This document shows, piece by piece, positions 17,388 through 35,640 of a stretch of DNA of 64,000 bases. Made by a program: the position numbers and the translations under genes. Position 1 is the first letter of the stretch. Every line of letters begins with the position of its first letter. Under the pieces are notes generated by a model. That model saw only the letters and a list, made by a program, of their open reading frames with translations. It made no database searches and was not told the DNA's origin. The DNA comes from Aldehydirespirator sp965221215 (GTDB lineage Bacteria > Actinomycetota > Acidimicrobiia > Acidimicrobiales > Aldehydirespiratoraceae): assembly GCA_965221215.1 (NCBI GenBank), contig OZ244872.1, positions 2,790,001-2,854,000 on the forward strand, read 5' to 3'.

Positions 17388-18053
17388 CTAGTCGGCCTTC
17401 CTGAGAGTCTCGCCGTCGGGGACTCCTTCCCGGACTTCGAGGCCCAGGCGTTTCGGGTCGCCGCCGTTGGACGCCGACGTCTCGCTGGGGCAGGCCGACA
17501 CCGCGGCCAGCACGTCGATCTCGGCTCGCAGGTCGATGTAGTCGCCGGCCGCGGCGGGCGACTCGCGGAACACCAGGCGCTGCTCGTCCTCCACATCGGT
17601 TCGCATGAACACGTTGAACACGTCCGGTATCAGGTCGGGCTCGACGCCCCAGGGCCGAACCGCCTCCTCCAGGTTGCCCTGGCAGGTGCGGTGGCCGGAC
17701 TCGATGCCGTCGCGCACCGAGTAGACGCCCGTAGAGCAGCGGCCACCGTTCCAGGCGAAGTGAACGCCGACCGGGTCGTCGACCACGGTCAGCATGGGCC
17801 GCTCGTAGGGCGGGCGAGACCACAGGGTGGTGACCCGCCGCATGGTGCCCGTTCCGGCCAGCATGTTGAGGGCCACCGTCTGGCCGGCGTGATAGCCCTC
17901 GCGGGGGTTGTCGAGAGCCACGAACGTCGAGTCGGCCACCTGCGGCCCGTCCAGCGCCACGATCCGCAGCACCTGCCCGGCCCGCACCTCGACCGCCCGG
18001 CCCTCACAGCGCGGCACCACCACCTCCTGCAGGACCTGCCCGGGAGGCGTCAT
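17388..18053 (-). CDS. DUF1989 (urea carboxylase-associated family) protein
   Basis: 221 aa from ATG 18053; an ATG ten codons upstream (18083) is possible. The sequence fits DUF1989: GQVLRIVALDGPQVADSTFVALDN, a TLWSRPPYERPMLTVVDD segment, CSTGVYSVRDG, NVFMRTDV and the Cys-containing SACPSETSASNGG. Family members accompany urea carboxylase/allophanate hydrolase genes and act in guanidine or urea nitrogen metabolism. No urea carboxylase is present in this window, so here it may serve another amide or guanidino compound. It lies between the Rieske alpha subunit and a small operon member. Confidence 0.8.
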   Translation of the reverse strand: MTPPGQVLQEVVVPRCEGRAVEVRAGQVLRIVALDGPQVADSTFVALDNPREGYHAGQTVALNMLAGTGTMRRVTTLWSRPPYERPMLTVVDDPVGVHFAWNGGRCSTGVYSVRDGIESGHRTCQGNLEEAVRPWGVEPDLIPDVFNVFMRTDVEDEQRLVFRESPAAAGDYIDLRAEIDVLAAVSACPSETSASNGGDPKRLGLEVREGVPDGETLRKAD

Positions 18054-18120
18054 GCGGCTTTCTCGAAGCTGGACAGCAGGCACCGAGCGCCACCAGAGGA
18101 TCCCGGCAGAACCCGGCCCA

Positions 18121-19434
18121 TCACGCCGCCCGCTCGAAGCTGGCCTCGCCGGGGCGGGCGGTGGTGAGCTTGGCGTCGGCTGACATCAGCTCCAGCCAGG
18201 CCCGCAGATAGCCCCGCATCGGCCCCTCGTGGGTGACCGGCGCCCGCCGCACCCCGTCGGCGGAGACCTCCTCGGCCTCGTGGTCGAGCCCTTTGCTCAT
18301 GTCCACCCACTCCACCTCGCCGATGGCCAGACCGTCCTGGCAGCGCTCGAATATCTCAAGGTCGTCGGGGTTGCCCAGGCTGGGGAAGTCCTCGGCGATC
18401 CGCATGCGCAGCACGTTCACCTCGTCGGGCGCTCCCTCCGCGGCCGCCACCCAGGTGTGCAGCCGGGTCTCGGCCACGCTCACCGGATCGACCGTTTCGA
18501 GGGTGTTGCCCTTGATGAGCAGGTTCGGGAAGATCGACAGGTTCACCATCGAGCCCGGCGCCATCTCCAGCATGTCGGCCGCGCCGGGGCCGAAGCGCTC
18601 TGAGATGCGCTCGGAGTACCACTCGCGGCCCGGTACCGGCCGCTGCGTCTCCCAGAAAGACTGCTGCAGGCCGGGGCGCTGGTCCACGAACATGTGGCCG
18701 TTGCCGAGGTCGAGGCCGTACATGCCGGTGTCGTCGGGGTTGGACTTGAACTGCGCCAGCGAGCGGGCGCCGCCGTGCTGGCGCTCGTTGAGCACCAGGA
18801 AGCTGCGGTGGGCGAAGGTGGGGTGCAGCCCGTCGCCGGCGTTGTCCCAGGCCAGCTTCCAGTTGCCGCGGTAGACCATCCGCTGGCGGTTGCGCACCTG
18901 CAGGCGCCGAGACGGGGAGCGGTCCACGAACTCGTCGATCAGCGGGCCGGCCGGGCCGAGCCACTCGGTCAGGGTAGGCGCGTCAGGATTGAGGGTGCCG
19001 AAGACCAGGCCGCGATAGCTGCCGAGGCGCGGCACCAGGGCCAGACCGTGGTCGGCCTTGTCGAAGCTGGGCGGATATCCCTCGACGAAGGGCACGTTGA
19101 CGAGCTCGCCCCGGTTTGAGTACGTCCACCCGTGGTACGAGCACTGGAAGCGCCTCGCCGAGCCGCACTCGGACTGGCACACGGTCGAGGCTCGGTGGGC
19201 GCAGCGGTTGAACAGCCCGTGCAGCCCGCCGTCGGGGTCGCGGGTGAGGATCACCGGGCGCAGACCGAGCCGGGTGGCGACGAAGTCGTTGGGCTCGGGG
19301 AGCTGGCTCTCGTGGGCTAGATAGACCCAGGCGCCGCCGAAGACCTTCTCCATCTCGACAACGAAGACGTCGGCGTCGGTGTAGAGCGAGCGATGGACCC
19401 GCCCCGGCTGGATCAGCGTGTCGAGAGCATCCAC
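18121..19434 (-). CDS. Rieske ring-hydroxylating oxygenase, alpha subunit
   Basis: 437 aa from GTG 19434 (the frame is open further upstream but runs across the beta-subunit gene, whose stop is at 19443). The Rieske [2Fe-2S] ligands are Cys78, His80, Cys98 and His101 (RCAHRA ... FQCSYHGW). The catalytic domain carries the iron site DNAGDGLHPTFAH (His-x4-His). The length is typical of large subunits with beta partners. It is paired with the small-subunit gene 8 bases upstream, so an alpha3-beta3 dioxygenase/monooxygenase is likely. The substrate is unknown; aromatic acids or quaternary amines are usual. The reductase is not in this operon. Confidence 0.88.
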   Translation of the reverse strand: MDALDTLIQPGRVHRSLYTDADVFVVEMEKVFGGAWVYLAHESQLPEPNDFVATRLGLRPVILTRDPDGGLHGLFNRCAHRASTVCQSECGSARRFQCSYHGWTYSNRGELVNVPFVEGYPPSFDKADHGLALVPRLGSYRGLVFGTLNPDAPTLTEWLGPAGPLIDEFVDRSPSRRLQVRNRQRMVYRGNWKLAWDNAGDGLHPTFAHRSFLVLNERQHGGARSLAQFKSNPDDTGMYGLDLGNGHMFVDQRPGLQQSFWETQRPVPGREWYSERISERFGPGAADMLEMAPGSMVNLSIFPNLLIKGNTLETVDPVSVAETRLHTWVAAAEGAPDEVNVLRMRIAEDFPSLGNPDDLEIFERCQDGLAIGEVEWVDMSKGLDHEAEEVSADGVRRAPVTHEGPMRGYLRAWLELMSADAKLTTARPGEASFERAA

Positions 19435-19442
19435 AGGGGGCT

Positions 19443-20006
19443 CTATAGCACGAATGAGAACTTGCGGACGTCGCCGCCGCAGTCCACGAGGCGGACGATC
19501 TTGTGCCTGACCGTCCAGCCGTCGCCCAGCGAGGCCAGCAGGTAGTCGTTGCGGCTGGCGAACGGGGTCAGCCGGTCCTTGCGGTGCTCCCACACCACCG
19601 TCGAGCAGCGGGCCAGGGTGTCGCCGCCGTCGGCGGGCCAGGCCTCCACGTTCGACACCGTGCGGGCGGTGCGCGACGGCGGCTCCTGGGCGTGGGCCCA
19701 TCCGGTCTCCAGCAGGCCGATGCGGTCGGCCATGCGGCGGCGGTCGTCGAGGAAATAGGAGACCGTGGTGCGGGGATCGGCGTCGGGGTCGAGGGGGATC
19801 CAGTAGACGCAGTCGTCGGTGAACCGCTCCAGCCACGCCCGGTAGCGGCGCTCGTCCAGCAGGCGGGCCTCGTGGTAGAGAGCCTGCTCCACCGCGGGAC
19901 GCAGGTCGGGGTGGCTAGGACCCCGGTCGGGCGAGTCGGCCGACGCCAGATCGGCCAGACGCTGGTACAGGCGGTCATCAAGCACCGACGCCGGCGGCGG
20001 GGCCAT
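19443..20006 (-). CDS. ring-hydroxylating oxygenase, beta (small) subunit
   Basis: 187 aa from ATG 20006 (MAPPPAS); the frame also opens at 20054 with a poor Arg-rich N-terminus. It has the SnoaL/NTF2-type small-subunit pattern: VEQALYHEARLLDERRYRAWLERFTDDCVYWIPL near the N-terminus, then RTVSNVEAW, and a closing DGWTVRHKIVRLVDCGGDVRKFSFVL. The subunit has no redox centre and stabilises the alpha trimer. The stop codon lies 8 bases before the GTG of the alpha gene, so translation is probably coupled. Confidence 0.87.
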   Translation of the reverse strand: MAPPPASVLDDRLYQRLADLASADSPDRGPSHPDLRPAVEQALYHEARLLDERRYRAWLERFTDDCVYWIPLDPDADPRTTVSYFLDDRRRMADRIGLLETGWAHAQEPPSRTARTVSNVEAWPADGGDTLARCSTVVWEHRKDRLTPFASRNDYLLASLGDGWTVRHKIVRLVDCGGDVRKFSFVL

Positions 20007-20076
20007 CAGCCGCTGGCCGCGCCGCGAACGGCCACGGGGCAGGCGTCGCACCATCCCATGGTGACCAGCGCAGCCA

Positions 20077-20868
20077 TCAGCCCGCGTCCGCGCCGTGAAC
20101 GGCCTCCATCAGGCGTCGCACCAGCGCGGCCGGGTCGTCGGCGCCCCAGACGTTGCGGCCGAAGGCCACGCCCGCGCCGCCGGCTGCGGCCACGCCGCGG
20201 GCCAGCGCCACCACCTGGTCGATGTCGTCGACTTTGGGTCCGCCCAGCGCCACCACCGGCGCCGGGCAGGCCTCGGCCACCGCGGCGAACTCCTCGGCGG
20301 GGCCCGGACAGACCGTCTTGACGATGTCGGCGCCCAGCTCGACCGCGATGCGGGCCCCCCGGCCCACGTTCTCGGCGTTCCATTCGACCGTTCGGGGCCA
20401 GCCGCCCGGTATCGACTCGGCCATGACCGGCAGGCCGAGCTGCTCGCACTCGGCCGCCAGCCGGGCCAGCCGCCCCAGCGAGCGGTCCTCGTCGGGCGTG
20501 CCGGGGAACACCATGATCACCACCGCGTCGGCGCCGAGCACCAGCGCCTGCTCAGCCGAATACAGCAGCGACGTGGTGTCGGCGGCGGGAGGCTCGCCCA
20601 AATCGGAGATCCCGCCGTCCACCCGGAGAATCAGCCCGGAGCCGGCGAAGGCCTCGGGCCGGGATCGGGCCAGCTGCCAGGTGGCCAGAATGGCATCGGG
20701 CCGGGCCTCGGCCACCGCGGCGGCCGCGGCGGCGGGAACCCCCGCGCCCAGATAGGCCGGATGGTCCATGGCCACGAACACGGCCCGGCCGTCGTCGGCG
20801 AACAGGTGCCGGGCCCGGCGCAGCTTGCCTGCCGCCACCGCCGAGGACATCAGGGCCAACTCGCTCAT
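20077..20868 (-). CDS. class I aldolase, LsrF/DhnA-type
   Basis: 263 aa. Motifs follow the DhnA/LsrF TIM-barrel class: FVAMDHPAYLG (Asp35-His36) early, RVDGGISDLG, VIMVFPGTPDEDRSLGRLARLAAECEQLGLPVMAES, and the Schiff-base lysine in ADIVKTVCPG (Lys184). GGPKVDD and AGVAFGRNVWG close the phosphate site. It would cleave or transfer a short keto acid or sugar-phosphate unit. Its ATG overlaps the stop of the Rieske gene at 20865 (ATGA), so it is translationally coupled to that oxygenase. The placing between two Rieske systems is unusual. Confidence 0.84.
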   Translation of the reverse strand: MSELALMSSAVAAGKLRRARHLFADDGRAVFVAMDHPAYLGAGVPAAAAAAVAEARPDAILATWQLARSRPEAFAGSGLILRVDGGISDLGEPPAADTTSLLYSAEQALVLGADAVVIMVFPGTPDEDRSLGRLARLAAECEQLGLPVMAESIPGGWPRTVEWNAENVGRGARIAVELGADIVKTVCPGPAEEFAAVAEACPAPVVALGGPKVDDIDQVVALARGVAAAGGAGVAFGRNVWGADDPAALVRRLMEAVHGADAG

Positions 20869-22031
20869 CGAGTGAACTCGTCGTCGGCCAGCGGGGTGGC
20901 CACATCGGCCCGCACCAGCTTCATGATGTGGGCGGCCCGGCCCTCCCAGGCCGACGGCGGCCCCACCCGGTAGAAGGGCGAGCGCAGGTTCTTCATCAGC
21001 TCAGTGACCATGTCGGTGTCCTCAAGATTGGTGGTGGCCAGGCGGTCCAGCTCGAAGTCCTGCTCCTCGATCGACTTGTCGATCCCGTAGATGCGGCTGA
21101 ACAGCCGGGTGCGGTCACAGGCTATGGGGTCGGCCCGCACCAGGATGAGCTGAGTCGGGTAGGGCAGCGGGGTGAGGTTGGGATAGATGAAGTCGGCGTA
21201 GTGGCCGAGGAGCTGCTCGGGCGTGAGGTCGGTGCGCCCGCCGGTGGAGTCCTCCTCGTCGGAGTGGGGCTTGAAGCCGCTGCAAGTGCGGCCCTCGAAG
21301 CGCACGATGGTGTCCATCTGCTTGCGGAAGCGGTTGAGGCGCCGGTGCACGAAGCGGACGTGGTAGTCGTCGTTGGAGTTCTCGGCGAAGGCCTTCCAGT
21401 TGATGGGGTAGATCTCGTCCAGTTCCCGGTGGTAGCGGGTGAAGTCGCCGAACCGGTAGAGGTCGTATCGCTCCGCCAGCGGGGCGATCCACTCCCGGAA
21501 CGGCGGCGCCTTACGCGACAGGCAGCCGAACACGAGCTTGTCCCAGGCCACCTCCACCCGCATCGGCGCCAGCCCGTAGCTCTCGTCGGGAAGGCCGTCG
21601 GGATACATGCGGGCCCGGTCGGGTATGCCGATCAGGCGCCCGTCGATGTTGTAGGCCCAGTTGTGGTAGGGACAGGTCATGGTCTTGCCGCAGTTGCCGG
21701 CCGGCTCGAACAGCAGCCCCGAGGCCCGGTGGCGGCAGTTGTTGAGGAATCCCCGAACCGAGCCGTCCTCCTGGCGCACGACCATCACCGGCTGGTAGCC
21801 GATGGTCCCGGTTATGTAGTCGCCGGGCTCGACCAGGTCCTCGGTGTCGCCCAGCCACACCCACGACCGGGCGAAGACCCGCACCATCTCCAGGTCGAAC
21901 AGTTCCTGGTCGTAGACCTCGTAGGGCTGAAGCATCGGGCTGTCGAGCGGGTCGTCGACCAGCCCGCCGGTCTCGCCCACCCTGCGCCGCAGCCGCTCGA
22001 CCACCGGCTCATGCTCCAAGTCCGCGATCAC
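20865..22031 (-). CDS. Rieske oxygenase, alpha subunit (second system)
   Basis: 388 aa. Rieske ligands are Cys99, His101, Cys120 and His123 (NCRHRA ... TCPYHNWAYN); the iron site is AENSNDDYHVRFVH (His-x4-His). The sequence is of the single-subunit type, about 390 aa, similar to the Rieske demethylases/monooxygenases of the GbcA and carnitine oxygenase kind, without a beta partner. It begins the minus-strand run that continues with the aldolase, the second Rieske pair, DUF1989, the small protein and MFS. It is divergent from the 22100 mini-ORF and the permease, so a shared 68-base control region is likely. Confidence 0.87.
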   Translation of the reverse strand: MIADLEHEPVVERLRRRVGETGGLVDDPLDSPMLQPYEVYDQELFDLEMVRVFARSWVWLGDTEDLVEPGDYITGTIGYQPVMVVRQEDGSVRGFLNNCRHRASGLLFEPAGNCGKTMTCPYHNWAYNIDGRLIGIPDRARMYPDGLPDESYGLAPMRVEVAWDKLVFGCLSRKAPPFREWIAPLAERYDLYRFGDFTRYHRELDEIYPINWKAFAENSNDDYHVRFVHRRLNRFRKQMDTIVRFEGRTCSGFKPHSDEEDSTGGRTDLTPEQLLGHYADFIYPNLTPLPYPTQLILVRADPIACDRTRLFSRIYGIDKSIEEQDFELDRLATTNLEDTDMVTELMKNLRSPFYRVGPPSAWEGRAAHIMKLVRADVATPLADDEFTR

Positions 22032-22099
22032 ACTGCGACCCTACCGGAACCCCCCGAAACGAGTCCAAGCCCGCAAACGGCGCGAGACTGGAGGCACCG

Positions 22100-22234
22100 A
22101 TGACGTCACCAGCGGCCGAACCGGCCATCCGCTACGAGCCCCACGAGGTCTGCCCCGCGCCGGTGTCCGTCGCGGTGGTCGTTCAGGGCGCCGTGCTCGC
22201 GCTGGCGCCGCCGGTGGAGAGAGCATCGGGCTGA
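22100..22234 (+). pseudogene. 44-codon mini-ORF, remnant of an NCS2 permease N-terminus
   Basis: ATG 22100 is led by a good ribosome site (GGAGG at 22090-22094) and the frame ends at TGA 22232-22234, overlapping the ATG of the permease at 22234. The peptide contains IRYEPHEVCP and VVVQGAVLALAP, matching RYEPDEPCP and VGLQGVMLVLAT at the same places in the next gene. It therefore looks like the start of a duplicate permease that lost the rest, or a retained translation-coupling leader. Too short to have transport function. Confidence 0.65.
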
Positions 22235-23985
22235 TGGCCTCGCGCCGCTCCGGCCAGCCCCTCCGCTACGAGCCCGACGAGCCCTGCCCGCCGCTGCTGG
22301 CGCTGGGGGTGGGGCTTCAGGGGGTGATGCTGGTGCTGGCCACGATGGTGCTGGTGGTGTCGATCACCGCCCGAGCCGGCGGCCAGGACGACAGCTATGT
22401 GGCCTGGGCCGTGTTCGCGTCGCTCGTCATCGGCGGAGGGCTGACCGCGCTACAGGCCGGACGCTTCTGGCGGCTAGGTGCCGGGCACATCCTGATCATG
22501 GGCCCCACCGTCAACTACGTGAGCGTCTCGGCTCTGGCCCTGGCCGCGGGGGGACCGGCCCTGCTGGCCAGCCTCACCGTGGCGGCGGCAATCTTCTACA
22601 GCGTGGCCTCGGGATGGCTGCCGCTGCTGCGCCGGGTCATCACACCGGTGGTGTCGGGAGCGGTGCTCATGCTGATCGCAGCCACGGTCGTGCCCGTGGC
22701 GCTCGACCGCGTGAGCGAGGTTCCCGATGCCGCGCCGTCGGCGGCCGGGCCGGCGGTGGCGCTGGCGACGCTCATCGCGTTCGTGCTGCTGTCGCTGCGG
22801 GCCTCGGGATCATTGCGAATCTGGTCACCGCTCATCGCTATCGCCACCGGCTGCGCCCTGGCCGCACTGTTCGGCGCCTACGAATTGGGGCCCGTACGCG
22901 ACGCGAGCTGGATCGGGCTGCCCGGCAGCGGATTGCCCGGCCTCGAGCTGACCCCCGGCATCGAGTTCTGGTCGCTGCTTCCGGCCTTCGCGGTGGTCGC
23001 CCTGGTGGGCAGCATCAAGAACATCGGCGACTGCATAGCGGTCCAGCAGGTGTCGTGGCGCAAACCCCGGAGGACCGACTTCCGGCGGGTGCAGGGATCG
23101 CTCAACACCAACGGGGTCGGCATCCTGCTCGCAGGCCTGTCGGGCACGCCGCCCACCAGCGTGTACTCGTCGTCGAGTCCGTCGCTGATCAGCCTCACCG
23201 GCGTGGCCGCCCGGCGCGTCGGCTACGCGGTCGGGCTGCTGATGGTGGCGCTGTCGCTGCTCCCCAAGCTCACAGCCGTGCTTTTGACCATCCCCGGCCC
23301 AGTGATGGGCGCTTATCTGATCACCGCCATCGGGCTGCTCTTCGTGACCGGCATACAGACGGTGGTGGCTGACGGCCTCGACCGGGGCAGGGGTCTCACG
23401 GTGGGCATCGCCTTCGCACTGGGCGTCGGGTTGAACAACCAGACGATCGGCGCCGACCTGCTGGGCGAGGCCTGGGGTCCGCTCGTCGACAACGGCATGC
23501 TGGCCGGAGCACTGGCCGCGGTGGTGATCGACCGCTTGGTGGAGTTGACCACCCAGGGCCGGCGGGCACGCTGCGAGGTTGAGCTGCGCCTATCGGCCGC
23601 CAGAGACATCGACGAGTTCCTCCACGGCTTCGCCGCCGACATCGACTGGGACGAGACCGCCGCGCAGCGCCTGCGATCAGCCGGCGAGGAGACGCTGATG
23701 AGCCTGCTGCAACAGGGCGTCGACCACCCCGCCGACGACGCGGCCACGCTGATAGTGGTGGCCCGTCACAGTGGTGCGGTGGTGGAGATGGAGTTCCTGG
23801 CCGTGTTCGACCACGAGAACCTCGCCGACCGCCTGGCCCACCTGAGCGCCGAGTCTCAGAGCGCCTCGGGCATGGAGGAGGGCGAGATCTCGCTCAGGCT
23901 GCTCCGCCACTACGCATCATCGGTGAACCACCAGAAGTTCCACGGTCTCGACGTCGTCACGGTGCAGGTCCGGGGCTCGAGCTAG
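22234..23985 (+). CDS. NCS2 (uracil/xanthine) permease with extra C-terminal domain
   Basis: 583 aa. Residues 1-440 have the 12-14 hydrophobic spans of NCS2 carriers, including the LGVGLQGVMLVLA start, VALVGSIKNIGDCIAVQQ and NGVGILLAGLSGTPPTSVYSSSS, the family's substrate region. After about residue 442 a soluble ~140-aa domain follows: LRLSAARDIDEFLHGFAADIDWDETAAQRLRSAGEETLMSLLQ, then a beta-rich stretch. It resembles the start of a RsbW/HATPase-type domain in degenerate form (no clear ATP-binding G boxes). Canonical NCS2 proteins end near 430-480 aa. It probably imports purine or pyrimidine bases; the job of the tail is unknown. Start overlaps the mini-ORF (TGATG). Confidence 0.85.
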   Translation: MASRRSGQPLRYEPDEPCPPLLALGVGLQGVMLVLATMVLVVSITARAGGQDDSYVAWAVFASLVIGGGLTALQAGRFWRLGAGHILIMGPTVNYVSVSALALAAGGPALLASLTVAAAIFYSVASGWLPLLRRVITPVVSGAVLMLIAATVVPVALDRVSEVPDAAPSAAGPAVALATLIAFVLLSLRASGSLRIWSPLIAIATGCALAALFGAYELGPVRDASWIGLPGSGLPGLELTPGIEFWSLLPAFAVVALVGSIKNIGDCIAVQQVSWRKPRRTDFRRVQGSLNTNGVGILLAGLSGTPPTSVYSSSSPSLISLTGVAARRVGYAVGLLMVALSLLPKLTAVLLTIPGPVMGAYLITAIGLLFVTGIQTVVADGLDRGRGLTVGIAFALGVGLNNQTIGADLLGEAWGPLVDNGMLAGALAAVVIDRLVELTTQGRRARCEVELRLSAARDIDEFLHGFAADIDWDETAAQRLRSAGEETLMSLLQQGVDHPADDAATLIVVARHSGAVVEMEFLAVFDHENLADRLAHLSAESQSASGMEEGEISLRLLRHYASSVNHQKFHGLDVVTVQVRGSS

Positions 23986-24005
23986 CCCTTGTTGCTCGGA
24001 TTGAA

Positions 24006-24927
24006 ATGGAAGTAGGTTCGGCTCTTCCCTCCATGTCAGAAGCTGTCTGGGCTGTACCTGAGCCGCGGTCCGTCCATGAGGTCCGGATGGATGACGATGC
24101 GGCCATCACGCTGCGGTGCCATGGCAACCCGGACGGCACAAGGCTCATTCTTTGCCACGGGAACGGCCTCTCGATCGACCTCTACTATCCGTTCTGGTCG
24201 TTGTTGACCGGTGAGTTCGACATTGTGGTCTATGACTTGAGGAGCCACGGTTGGAATGCGGTCAGCCCCCTGGCGAACCACACCGTGCCGACCTTCGCGG
24301 AGGACCATGAGAGAGTTCTCGACGCGATCGACCACCGCTACGGCTCCAAGCCGCAGGTGGGTGTGTTCCACTCGGTCTCGTCATTTGCGCCGCTGCTGTC
24401 ACCCACGCAGGGCAGCCGGTTCTCGGCTCTGGTCCTGTTCGATCCGCCGCTGCGCAAACCGGGGGTGACGAGCAACGAGTTCGACGAGGCCCTCGAACGG
24501 ACAGCCAGGATCGCGGGGCGACGCACGCCGGTGTTCGAGACCAGGGAGGCCTTCGTCGACCTGATGGGCTTCCTTCCGACCTTCAGGAACGCTGTGCCCG
24601 GTGTCATCGACCTGCTGGCCGCAACCACCTTGCGCGAGGCCGCGGACGGCTCCGGCTTCGAACTGCGATGCCCTCGGGAGCACGAGGCCCAGATCATCGC
24701 CCATGCTCGGATCTTCGCAGTGCTGGTCGACTTCGAGGCTCTCGGGTGTCCCACCAAGGTGATCGGGGCCGATCCGACGCTGCCGTACTCGTACCTGCCG
24801 ACGCTCGACCTGAGCGACATGATGACCGTGGACTACGACTTCCTGCCGGACGCAACACACTTCCTCCAGTTGGAGCAGCCCGCAAAGTGCGTGGCGGCTA
24901 TGCGCGACTTCCTGGAGCCGGCCGGCC

Positions 24928-24935
<8 letters not shown>
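24006..24935 (+). CDS. alpha/beta hydrolase of the PKS locus
   Basis: 309 aa. Oxyanion/strand motifs ILCHGNGLSIDLYYPFW and VVYDLRSHGWN are typical of the fold. The nucleophile elbow reads GVFHSVSSFAPL: Ser123 is present but the Gly two residues later is Ser125 instead of the usual G-x-S-x-G. The late His is in DATHFLQLEQP. It may act as a thioesterase or esterase for the polyketide product, because its end overlaps the PKS start (24928) by 8 bases and no TE domain exists in the synthase. No clear ribosome site precedes ATG 24006; ATG 24033 is a fallback. Confidence 0.75.
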
Positions 24936-34587
<9,652 letters not shown>

Positions 34588-34629
34588 GCTCCCCGCCTTC
34601 TCCGCCGTAACCCGAAAGGAACTCCCCCG

Positions 34630-34875
34630 ATGGCCTCCACCGAAGAACGCGTTCGAGCGCTCGTTGACAACAACCTGCAGATCGAGGGAAGGTCAGCAGG
34701 CCAGCCGATGAGACTGGACCTCAACATCATGGACGCGGGTGTCAGCTCCGCCGATGTGGTGGCGTTCTGGCGGCTCGTATGCGAGGAGTTCGGCATCGAC
34801 ATCCCGGCCGACGAGTTCGCCGGGCTGCTCACGCCGGGAGATCTGATCGCGTACCTCGACGCCCGCTCGGGCTGA
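34630..34875 (+). CDS. free-standing acyl carrier protein
   Basis: 81 aa with the four-helix carrier-protein pattern. The region MDAGVSSADVVAFWRLVCEEFGIDIPADEF places Ser40 at the phosphopantetheine site; the usual D-S-L is S-S-A-D here, as in some atypical carrier proteins. AAGGA at 34616-34620 gives a proper ribosome site. It lies 42 bases after the PKS and 54 bases before the PPTase, so it probably receives or donates acyl chains for the AT-less terminal KS of the synthase. Alternatively it could serve a fatty-acid or adenylate-forming step not in this window. Confidence 0.8.
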   Translation: MASTEERVRALVDNNLQIEGRSAGQPMRLDLNIMDAGVSSADVVAFWRLVCEEFGIDIPADEFAGLLTPGDLIAYLDARSG

Positions 34876-34929
34876 CCCGCAGACCTTCGGGCTCCGCTCC
34901 GTCCGGGGAGTACCCTCGCGCCCATTCCT

Positions 34930-35640
34930 GTGAAGGCGCGAGAGCTAGACGACTGGTGCAGCCAGTTCCGCGCCATCGATGAGATCCGGGTACTGCACGT
35001 AGACCTGTCGCCCGGCGGCGGGCGCGAGGACTGCGCCCTGCCGTGGCTCGACCACGACGAACATCAGCGGCGGGACCGGTTCGTGCACGACGGCCCCAGG
35101 CGACGGTTCACGCTGTGCCGGGCCGTGCTCCGGTCGGTGCTGTGCCACAGGCTCGATTGCCGCAACGAGCACCTCGCCTTCAAGGTCTCCGAGCACAACA
35201 AGCCGTCGGCCACCGTATGTGGCCGGCTGGCCCCGATCAGCTTCAACGTGAGCCACAGCGGTCGCCACGGCTTGATCGCGCTCTCGCCCGCAGGAGAGGT
35301 GGGCGTCGATGTCGAGGAGAGGATTCCCCATCCCAATATCGCAGAGTTGATCGCGGCCGTGTTCGGGCCCAATGAGCAGAGCGATTTGGCCGCAGTGCGG
35401 GGACAGCGCCGGCGGGACCTGTTCTTCGATCTGTGGACGATGAAGGAGGCGCTGAGCAAGGCCCACGGAATGGGCCTGTCGTTGGATGTGGCCCGCTTCG
35501 AGATACCGCCGGCCATGCGCGAGGGTGCCGTTAGCGGCTGCTTCCGGTTCGCTGAGATGCCCGACATCACTTGGAGACTCCACAACATCAGCACCGACGA
35601 GTTCGCGGCCGCGGTCGCCTACGAGGATTCCGGCCGGTGA
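34930..35640 (+). CDS. Sfp-type 4'-phosphopantetheinyl transferase
   Basis: 236 aa from GTG 34930. Motifs in order: RDRFVHDGPRRRFTLCRAVLRSVL, FNVSHSGRHGLIAL, VGVDVEERIPH (Mg-binding Asp/Glu pair) and FFDLWTMKEALSKAHGMGLSL with the W-x-x-K-E-A signature of Sfp enzymes. It loads the phosphopantetheine arm from CoA onto carrier proteins, here presumably the PKS ACP (Ser2520) and the free ACP. Length is typical (about 230). The stop overlaps the GTG of the amidase gene, so the two are translated together. Confidence 0.92.
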   Translation: MKARELDDWCSQFRAIDEIRVLHVDLSPGGGREDCALPWLDHDEHQRRDRFVHDGPRRRFTLCRAVLRSVLCHRLDCRNEHLAFKVSEHNKPSATVCGRLAPISFNVSHSGRHGLIALSPAGEVGVDVEERIPHPNIAELIAAVFGPNEQSDLAAVRGQRRRDLFFDLWTMKEALSKAHGMGLSLDVARFEIPPAMREGAVSGCFRFAEMPDITWRLHNISTDEFAAAVAYEDSGR

